Below, piece by piece: positions 24,369-30,241 of a DNA stretch of 40,878 bases; position 1 is the stretch's first letter; every line of letters starts with the position of its first letter. The DNA comes from Microcaldota archaeon (lineage in GTDB: Archaea > Iainarchaeota > Iainarchaeia > JAADDC01). The stretch lies in assembly GCA_027011045.1 (NCBI GenBank), contig JALVAT010000004.1, forward strand, positions 1-40,878, written 5' to 3'. The position numbers and the translations under genes were made by a program. A model generated the notes under the pieces. It ran no database searches. It was given only the letters and a program-made list of their open reading frames with translations, and was not told where the DNA came from.

Positions 24369-25022
24369 ATGCGCATAAGGTATTTGGGACACGCGGCGTT
24401 CCAGCTCATCGGGTCCAAGAACATCCTCATAGATCCGTTCATCAGTGGAAATCCCCTTGCAGCGGAGCCAGTGGGCACTCCAGACCTCATCCTCGTAACG
24501 CACGCGCACGGAGACCACCTGGGCGACGCTATTGAGATTGCGAAGCGCACGGGGGTGCCCATTGTCTGTATGTACGACATATCGCAGCACATACGGGGTA
24601 TCGAGACCTACGGGATGAACTACGGGCCTGCGAAGATCGAAGGTGTCGACATCGTCATGGTTCCCGCCTGGCACTCTTCGTCCATAGACGGCCAAGAAAT
24701 CGGAAATCCGGCAGGCTATATCGTTAAAATGGACGGAAAAACGGTTTACCACGCTGGAGACACCTTCGTATTTGGCGATATGGCTCTGTTCAGCGAGCTC
24801 TACGGACCAATCGACGTGGCGCTCCTGCCGATAGGGGGATTCTTCACAATGGGTCCAAGGGAAGCGGCGAAGGCTGTAGAACTCCTAAAGCCAAGGATTG
24901 CCATCCCCATGCACTACAACACGTTCCCGCTGATCCGTCAGGACCCAGAGGAGTTCAAACGGATCGTGGATGACAAGGCGCGCGTCGAAATCCTGCCCCC
25001 TGGCGGAGAGTTGGAGGTGTAA
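24369..25022 (+). CDS. UPF0173 metal-dependent hydrolase (metallo-beta-lactamase fold)
   Basis: 217 residues, the normal length of the UPF0173 family. It begins RIRYLGHAAFQL. The metal-binding motif is THAHGDHLGD, and later ligands lie in VPAWHSSS, YHAGDT and PMHYNTFP. These are the standard positions of a di-metal hydrolase of the beta-lactamase fold. The substrate is not known. The start is fixed by AAGGAGGTG five bases upstream of the ATG. The next gene begins four bases after the stop and has its own GGAGGTG within the end of this gene, so the two are probably one operon. Confidence 0.92.
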   Translation: MRIRYLGHAAFQLIGSKNILIDPFISGNPLAAEPVGTPDLILVTHAHGDHLGDAIEIAKRTGVPIVCMYDISQHIRGIETYGMNYGPAKIEGVDIVMVPAWHSSSIDGQEIGNPAGYIVKMDGKTVYHAGDTFVFGDMALFSELYGPIDVALLPIGGFFTMGPREAAKAVELLKPRIAIPMHYNTFPLIRQDPEEFKRIVDDKARVEILPPGGELEV

Positions 25023-25025
25023 AGA

Positions 25026-25310
25026 ATGGAAGAAATTCCATTACGGAAAACGGAAGTAAGAAAAGTACTAGAACGCCTAGAAAAGGCCCACAGAGAACAC
25101 CTTCTGAAGGACGCTAAGACATTTGATCCTGAAGTCGAGTATGGCATTTTGACACTGACTGAAGAAGAGCACAGAAAAATAGAGAACTTATTGAAAAGAT
25201 ACGAAAAAGAAGCAGAGCGCCGTGAGGAAGTGTTCCATCAAATAAAACCAGTACTCTTGCTGTTTCTCAGGGAAAGAGTGGGTGAATATCGCCCAAAGGA
25301 ACCCCTCTAA
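25026..25310 (+). CDS. Hypothetical 94-residue charged helical protein
   Basis: Not recognised. The protein is highly charged (Glu/Lys/Arg-rich), without cysteine. It is predicted by eye to be mainly long helices: two helical stretches (about 5-30 and 45-75) separated by DPEVEYGILTLTEEEH, then a short LLLFLRERVG segment. The ribosome binding site GGAGGTG lies at 25013-25019 inside the end of the upstream hydrolase gene, supporting real translation. The codon choice is visibly richer in A and T than in adjacent genes (many AAA, GAA, ATA, TTA-type codons), which may indicate a recently gained gene. No family can be assigned. Confidence 0.7.
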   Translation: MEEIPLRKTEVRKVLERLEKAHREHLLKDAKTFDPEVEYGILTLTEEEHRKIENLLKRYEKEAERREEVFHQIKPVLLLFLRERVGEYRPKEPL

Positions 25311-25343
25311 TCATACTCTACTTCTTCTTATTCTGAAGAGCGA

Positions 25344-25865
25344 TCACGGATGCGTCTGGTAGAAATAGCGACGGTCGACGGGGCCGAGCTCCGCACCCTT
25401 AACTTCCTCGAAGACCACTTGGGCGATCCTAACACCGGGCCAGAGCCGGATGGGGCGCGGGGAGAGGTTCACAATCTCGAGGATCTGACGGTTGGAAACG
25501 CCCGGCTGTATGAGGTTTGAAGAGACGTGAACGAGCAACCCTATGCGGGCAAAGCGGGAACGCCCAGATATCCACCCCATCACGCGTTCGGAAAGGGTTA
25601 TTCTCTCCTTTGTAACACCTAAAACCAGCTGCCCTGGCTGTATTTCGAGGGGACCATCTATGACGTCCACTAAATCCCCGTACTGGGCTGGGTCAAAGTC
25701 GTCGGAGCGGATATCTATAAATTCAGGCGTTTTATCGAATATGCGGAACTCAGACCCGAGGGCTACATCGTAGGACGCTGGCCCAAGGGCCTTCTCGTCA
25801 AAGGGCTCGATCCTAATGTCTCCGCTCTCCATGAGTGCCAGTATTTCCCTTCTCCCCAGGATCAT
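25344..25865 (-). CDS. dcd: dCTP deaminase (possibly bifunctional dCTP deaminase/dUTPase)
   Basis: Deaminates dCTP to dUTP on the route to dTTP. Some archaeal members also hydrolyse dUTP. The 173-residue protein follows the trimeric dUTPase fold family: ILGRREILALMESGDI at the N-terminus, GPASYDVALGSEF, then GRSRFARIGLLVHV and an EIVNLSP strand with the conserved catalytic Glu. The usual x-DPG turn after GRSS-x-AR-x-GL reads IQPG here, a small departure. The ATG at 25865 has no ribosome binding site and lies 24.5 nt from a TTTATAA box, fitting a leaderless mRNA. It is convergent with the upstream unknown gene across a 33-bp T-rich gap. Confidence 0.9.
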   Translation of the reverse strand: MILGRREILALMESGDIRIEPFDEKALGPASYDVALGSEFRIFDKTPEFIDIRSDDFDPAQYGDLVDVIDGPLEIQPGQLVLGVTKERITLSERVMGWISGRSRFARIGLLVHVSSNLIQPGVSNRQILEIVNLSPRPIRLWPGVRIAQVVFEEVKGAELGPVDRRYFYQTHP

Positions 25866-25885
25866 GATGAGAGAACGACGGGACC

Positions 25886-25893
25886 ATTTATAA
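25886..25893. promoter_or_regulatory. TATA box between dcd (-) and psmB (+)
   Basis: ATTTATAA, centred 24.5 nt from the dcd ATG on the minus strand. On the plus strand it would start transcription near 25914, giving psmB (ATG 25940) a leader of about 25 nt containing GGGGTG. It can therefore serve both genes, one leaderless and one with a leader. Confidence 0.55.
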
Positions 25894-25939
25894 CAATTTG
25901 CGTGCGCATATGTACGTTCGGTTTCTGGGGTGCGTTTTC

Positions 25940-26569
25940 ATGGAGGCAAAGAAGGGTACAACAACGGTCGGAATAGTGGGAAAGGACTTTGTGGTAGTTG
26001 CTGCTGACAAGATGGCATCCATGGGCGACCTGGCAGCAGATCTGAACATACAGAAGGTCCACCAAATCGCGCCCCACATGGCTATAACCACCGCTGGAAT
26101 GGTGGGTGATCTACAGCTCCTCACGCGCTTCCTGCGGGCAAAGATAAAGCGCCTCACGATAGAGGAGGGCGAGGAGCCCCATCCGCGCCGCATAGCCATA
26201 TACCTGGGGACAATACTGAACTCCACGAAGTACTTCCCATACCTGGTGCAGCTGCTCCTCGCGGGGTACAAGAACGGGCCGTATCTGGCGAGCATAGATG
26301 CGGCGGGAGGCGTAACGGACACTGAGCCCATAAGCGCGACGGGTTCTGGAAGCCCCGTGGCGTACGGTGTGCTCGAGGCTGGCTACAAGGAAGGAATAAC
26401 CAAGAAGAAGGCAATTGAGCTCGCAGTCCAAGCTATAGAGGCTGCTCGCATCAGGAACACATTTACAGGTGGAAGGGAGCCCGGAATTGACGTCGCCGTC
26501 ATAGACAAGGACGGAGTCACGTTCCTCACGAAAGAGGAAATCGCGAAGATCAAGAAGTCCCTCAAGTAA
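25940..26569 (+). CDS. psmB: 20S proteasome beta subunit
   Basis: Catalytic subunit of the archaeal proteasome core. With ATG 25940 the protein has 209 residues and a six-residue propeptide (MEAKKG). Cleavage after Gly would expose Thr7 as the nucleophile (GTTTVGIV). The catalytic Asp in AADKMASMG and Lys in NIQKVHQI are at the expected distances from that Thr, and the SGS motif near GSGSPVAYG is present. In-frame ATGs at 25910 and 25898 would give longer propeptides. GGGGTG eight bases upstream supports 25940. It is followed immediately by fttA. Confidence 0.96.
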   Translation: MEAKKGTTTVGIVGKDFVVVAADKMASMGDLAADLNIQKVHQIAPHMAITTAGMVGDLQLLTRFLRAKIKRLTIEEGEEPHPRRIAIYLGTILNSTKYFPYLVQLLLAGYKNGPYLASIDAAGGVTDTEPISATGSGSPVAYGVLEAGYKEGITKKKAIELAVQAIEAARIRNTFTGGREPGIDVAVIDKDGVTFLTKEEIAKIKKSLK

Positions 26570-26583
26570 GGAGGGCGGTTCCT

Positions 26584-28470
26584 TTGGCGGACGATCTACT
26601 GAAAAAAGTAGTTGAAATAGTCGGTGAAGAAGCTCAAATAACAAAGGTGGAGCCCGAAGGGCCAGAGCTGGGCATTTACACGCGGAATCCCAAGTACTTT
26701 TTGGAGCACGACGACGCGGTTGCTGCTATCGCATCAACGCTCAAGAAGCGGGTGAATATAAGGAGCGACCCGTCCATACTCCAGCCCCCTGAAAAGTCCA
26801 AGGAGATCATACTCCAAATCGTTCCAGAGGAGGCTGGCATCACGGACATACAGTTCGTCCCCGAAATGGGCACCGTTTACATAGAGGCGAAAAAGCCAGG
26901 ACTTGTGATTGGAAAGGGCGGCGAGACACTCAAGAAAATCGTTGAGCAGATCGGATGGCTCCCCAATGTCTATCGAGCCCCCGCAATGGAGAGCAAAATT
27001 CTGAAGGGGATCAGAAAGGTCCTCATAAAGCACATAAAGGATCGTAGAAAGTTCTACAAGGAAGTCTTCGCCCACATAAACCGCCCAAAGACGTCCAACA
27101 AGCAGTGGGTGCGCGTCCACTTCCTGGGTGCCAGCCGCTTCGTTGGAAGATCGTCATACCTTGTGGAGACACCCGAGAGCAAGATACTGGTGGACGCCGG
27201 TGCCGATGTATCTGGAAACGGCCCCATGATTCCCGAGTGGGAAGTCCTGAGGATGCCCCTGGACGAAATAGACGCCGTGGTGGTGACCCACGCACACCTG
27301 GATCACTCTGGGATGGTGCCATACCTGCTGAAGCTTGGCTACAAGGGGCCCATATACGCAACGCCGCCCACAAGGGATCTGTCCGCCCTGCTACAGTTTG
27401 ACTTCGTGGACGTACTGGTCAAGGATGGAAAGGAACCGCCCTACTCGGAGCGCTGGGTAAAGGAAGCGGCCCTGAAGACCATAACCCGTGAGTACGGAGA
27501 GGTAACGGACATAGCGCCAGACGTAAGGATCACCTTCCACAACGCGGGGCACATACTGGGATCCGCAACGGTGCACATGCACATAGGCCAGGGCTTCCAC
27601 AACATCGTGTTCACGGGGGACCTGAAGTTCGGGTTCTCGCGCCTCCACAACCCCGCAGACACGAGGTATCCCCGCGTAGAAACCGTCGTCATAGAGTCCA
27701 CCTACGGGGGGCGGGACGACGTTCACCCACCCAGACGAGAAACGGAGGAGGCACTCCACAGGCTCATGAAGGATACCCTGGAAAAGGGTGGGAAACTCCT
27801 TATCCCCGCGTTCGCCGTGGGCAGGGCACAGGAAATAATGCTCACGCTGGAGTCCTTCTACAGAAAGCACGGATACGAATGGCCCATATATGTAGACGGA
27901 ATGATTAAGGAGGCCTCCGCCATATACACGGCGTACCCAGAGTACCTGAGGAGGGATGTGCAGCGCAGGATCCTCTCCGACGACTCTCCCTTTGAAATGG
28001 AGCACTTCGTGTACGTGGACAGCTACGCCAAGCGAGACGAGATCATGGAGGGTGGGCCGGCAATCATAATAGCGCCCTCCGGATCGCTAACCGGGGGACC
28101 CGCCGTGGACTACTTCCAGCGGCTCGCGGAGGATGAAAAGAACGCCGTGGCACTAGTGGGATATCAGTTCGAGGGCTCCCTTGGGCGCAAACTACAGAAG
28201 GGCATACGGGAAATCCCCGTTAAAATGAGCAACGGCAAGATGCGTGCCCTCCACGTCAAGGCAAGGGTAGAAACGCTCCACGGGTTCTCGGGCCACTCGG
28301 ATAGGAAACAGCTAGAGGCATTCATACGCCACCTGCCCCAGAAGCCCTCAAGGATCCTTGTGGTCCACGGGGAAGAGGACAAGGCAACAACGCTGGCGAG
28401 GGACCTGGGGCGCATGTACAGGACGGAGTCCTACGCTCCGAGGCTCCTTGACGTGCTACGACTGAGGTAA
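26584..28470 (+). CDS. fttA: Transcription termination factor FttA / aCPSF1 (KH, metallo-beta-lactamase, beta-CASP)
   Basis: A 628-residue archaeal homologue of CPSF73. It cleaves nascent RNA at U-rich sites and causes transcription termination. The N-terminal part (about 1-145) has two KH-like RNA-binding domains, the second with the GLVIGKGGETLKKI loop. The metallo-beta-lactamase domain carries H236-A-H-L-D240-H241, GHILGSA and FTGDLKFG. The beta-CASP domain includes IPAFAVGRAQE and ASGS-like APSGSLTGG. The C-terminus has HGFSGHSDR and VVHGEEDK. The TTG start is set by AGGAGGG seven bases upstream. It is adjacent to psmB, a common euryarchaeal arrangement. Confidence 0.97.
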   Translation: MADDLLKKVVEIVGEEAQITKVEPEGPELGIYTRNPKYFLEHDDAVAAIASTLKKRVNIRSDPSILQPPEKSKEIILQIVPEEAGITDIQFVPEMGTVYIEAKKPGLVIGKGGETLKKIVEQIGWLPNVYRAPAMESKILKGIRKVLIKHIKDRRKFYKEVFAHINRPKTSNKQWVRVHFLGASRFVGRSSYLVETPESKILVDAGADVSGNGPMIPEWEVLRMPLDEIDAVVVTHAHLDHSGMVPYLLKLGYKGPIYATPPTRDLSALLQFDFVDVLVKDGKEPPYSERWVKEAALKTITREYGEVTDIAPDVRITFHNAGHILGSATVHMHIGQGFHNIVFTGDLKFGFSRLHNPADTRYPRVETVVIESTYGGRDDVHPPRRETEEALHRLMKDTLEKGGKLLIPAFAVGRAQEIMLTLESFYRKHGYEWPIYVDGMIKEASAIYTAYPEYLRRDVQRRILSDDSPFEMEHFVYVDSYAKRDEIMEGGPAIIIAPSGSLTGGPAVDYFQRLAEDEKNAVALVGYQFEGSLGRKLQKGIREIPVKMSNGKMRALHVKARVETLHGFSGHSDRKQLEAFIRHLPQKPSRILVVHGEEDKATTLARDLGRMYRTESYAPRLLDVLRLR

Positions 28471-28474
28471 TCCC

Positions 28475-28993
28475 ATGAAGCTCATCATCACGGGCACCCC
28501 GGGGACGGGAAAAAGCGCAGTGGCCAGAATACTGGGACAGCGCCTCGGCATACCTGTGATAACCGTAAAGGATCTCGTGCGGGGAGAATATATAGACACG
28601 CGCAAACTGCGAATGAAGGCACTCTGGACGCTGAGGAAGATGGACAGGGCGATACTGGAGGGCCACCTGTTCTGCGAAGTTAAGCTCCCCGTCGACACAG
28701 TCATCGTCCTGAGAACGGATCCAGAGGTGCTGAAAAGGCGCCTCGAGCCCAGGAACTACCCTGAAAAAAAGATAAAGGAGAACCTAATGGCCGAATTCCT
28801 GGACTACTGCTTGGTGAGAGCTGCAAGCAAGTATCCGCAGGAGAAGATATGGCAGATCGACACGACGCACAGAACAGCAAAGGAAACTGCCGAGCTCATA
28901 GAGAAGGCACTTCGGGGTGGAAAAAGGATCTACGAAGAGGTTGACTGGTCAAACAAGCTCGAAGAGTGGATCAGAAAGGGATATATTAGCTAA
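28475..28993 (+). CDS. Adenylate kinase of the AK6/Fap7 family
   Basis: A 172-residue P-loop kinase. The Walker A is GTPGTGKS at residues 7-14. The short Asp/Arg-containing LID and the VRTDPEVLKRRLEPRNYPEKKIKENLMAEFLDYC stretch match the AK6/Fap7 family, which in eukaryotes acts in 40S ribosome maturation with uS11 (Rps14). The ATG at 28475 lies five bases after the FttA stop, and the ribosome binding site GAGGTAA contains that stop codon. The psmB-fttA-AK6 run is thus very tight. The last codons carry the TATA-like box of the next gene. Confidence 0.92.
   Translation: MKLIITGTPGTGKSAVARILGQRLGIPVITVKDLVRGEYIDTRKLRMKALWTLRKMDRAILEGHLFCEVKLPVDTVIVLRTDPEVLKRRLEPRNYPEKKIKENLMAEFLDYCLVRAASKYPQEKIWQIDTTHRTAKETAELIEKALRGGKRIYEEVDWSNKLEEWIRKGYIS
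28981..28988 (+). promoter_or_regulatory. TATA box inside the end of the AK6 gene, for the gene at 29010
   Basis: ATATATTA, three codons before the AK6 stop. The centre is 25.5 nt upstream of the ATG at 29010, which has no Shine-Dalgarno sequence. It fits a leaderless start. Confidence 0.55.
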
Positions 28994-29009
28994 ACTCCAA
29001 ATTCTATGG

Positions 29010-29948
29010 ATGCGGAGAGTATGGGCGCTACTCGCGCTGCTCGTAATGGCTTCCCTCGCACGGGCGCAGACCTTGGCCAGCATGGGGGCAATGCCCACGG
29101 TCTACGCGCCACTCACTGAGAAAAATGTGGCGATCCCCTTCGAATTCACGGGAATCTGCACGCCGTTTCTCGAGCTGCACCTTGTGAGTGGAGTTGCCAG
29201 CGTATACTACGATGGAAGGAAAATATTCACGGCGAAACAGCCGGGCTGGTACCGTGTGCTCCTTCCGACGAAGAAGGGCGCCGTTACCCTCCAAATAAAG
29301 AGACGGAGCTACGAGGACTCCGCAGCTGTGGATCCAGAGGGGAGTTTCGTAGCCTGCGCAAGGGTTCCCATCGTGGACATAAACGCCACCGTGCCAAAAC
29401 TCTGGAAAAAGGGCGGGTACACGGACATATACATAAAGCTGCGGAACACGGGCACCGCCCCGGCAAAAATATACATAAAGATAAGCGATCCCCGAACCTC
29501 GGCGCACCTACCCACAAGGGAGATAACTGTGGCCCCAAGATCCCAAATCATAGAAAGGGTGCGAATGGTAACTGCAAGAGAGACAAACAGGGCGCTTCTG
29601 CTCCCTATCTGTGTGGAATACAAGGACCAATACGGAGAGCAGGAGGCATGCACCGACTTCTACGAGTTTAGGGCGGATAAAAATGTTGCCATCACGCTTA
29701 TCAAGCTCGGCGGAACGTACATCCTTATGAACTCCGGAACGGAGGAGGTAAACCTCGGCTCCCCGCTAAACCCGGGGGATATCGCAGTAACGCACCTGCG
29801 CCCCGAGCTGCGGGATGCGTACGTGGAGAGATACATCGAACTACCCGCAACCCCAATGGCGAAGGTTTCGGATAGAAGTGGCATCGAGGGATTCATTATG
29901 GGCGTCCTCGGCATCCTTTCCCTACTGCTCTCTTCGAAAACCTTATAA
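29010..29948 (+). CDS. Exported, C-terminally membrane-anchored protein of unknown function
   Basis: Not recognised as a known family. 312 residues. A signal peptide is clear: MRR, then a Leu/Ala hydrophobic core and a probable cleavage after ARA (about residue 18-20). The mature part is beta-rich with Thr, Val and Ile strands. It has features of immunoglobulin-like ectodomains, such as a YTDIYIKLRNTGTAPAKIYI segment like that of CARDB-type domains. The only cysteines lie in that extracellular part. The last 22 residues form a hydrophobic segment (GFIMGVLGILSLLLSS) ending SKTL. The protein is thus probably anchored outside the cell. The ATG at 29010 is 25.5 nt from a TATA box. The stop codon lies inside the histone promoter. 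Confidence 0.75.
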   Translation: MRRVWALLALLVMASLARAQTLASMGAMPTVYAPLTEKNVAIPFEFTGICTPFLELHLVSGVASVYYDGRKIFTAKQPGWYRVLLPTKKGAVTLQIKRRSYEDSAAVDPEGSFVACARVPIVDINATVPKLWKKGGYTDIYIKLRNTGTAPAKIYIKISDPRTSAHLPTREITVAPRSQIIERVRMVTARETNRALLLPICVEYKDQYGEQEACTDFYEFRADKNVAITLIKLGGTYILMNSGTEEVNLGSPLNPGDIAVTHLRPELRDAYVERYIELPATPMAKVSDRSGIEGFIMGVLGILSLLLSSKTL

Positions 29949-29949
29949 A
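29943..29949 (+). promoter_or_regulatory. Histone promoter TATA box, overlapping the upstream stop codon
   Basis: TTATAAA, in which TAA (29946-29948) is the stop codon of the preceding gene. Transcription would start near 29971, leaving a leader of about 40 nt with a perfect AAAGGAGGTG (29996-30004) before the ATG. Confidence 0.6.
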
Positions 29950-30010
29950 CAACCGAAGATATAATATGTGCGATCCGCAAAAACGCGGAGAAGAAAGGAG
30001 GTGGATCCCG

Positions 30011-30223
30011 ATGGCAGAGCTTAAGCTTGCCCAGATTGAGAGGATTATGAGGAAGGCTGGCGCTCAGCGCATCTCTGCTGAGGCCAAGGAGGCACTCCGT
30101 GAGATTCTCGAGGAGATTGCCCTCGAGATCGCTGGCCTCGCAGTTGAGATCGCTCACCACGCCGGCAGGAAGGGCGTTCAGGCCGAGGACATCAAGCTCG
30201 CTGCCAAGCAGCTCCTCGGGTAA
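30011..30223 (+). CDS. Archaeal histone (HMf-like)
   Basis: A 70-residue histone-fold protein that packages DNA. The three-helix fold is evident: LAQIERIMRKAGAQRIS, a long central helix (AEAKEALREILEEIALEIAGLAVEIAHHAG), and RKGVQAEDIKLAAKQLL. The family's RI-x-x-R and HAGRK-x-x-x-x-EDIKLA motifs are present. It ends without a tail. The gene has the strongest expression signals in the window: a TATA box on a 40-nt leader, a full AGGAGGTG site and codons rich in GAG, CTC and GCT. A T-rich stretch directly after the stop could end the transcript. Confidence 0.96.
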   Translation: MAELKLAQIERIMRKAGAQRISAEAKEALREILEEIALEIAGLAVEIAHHAGRKGVQAEDIKLAAKQLLG

Positions 30224-30225
30224 AG

Positions 30226-30241
30226 CCCCTTCCCCTTTTTA
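30226..30241 (+). terminator. T-rich terminator after the histone gene
   Basis: The 15-bp gap between the histone stop and the convergent gene reads pyrimidine-rich with a TTTTTA run. U-rich tracts of this kind are the usual archaeal termination signal, both intrinsic and FttA-dependent. Confidence 0.4.
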
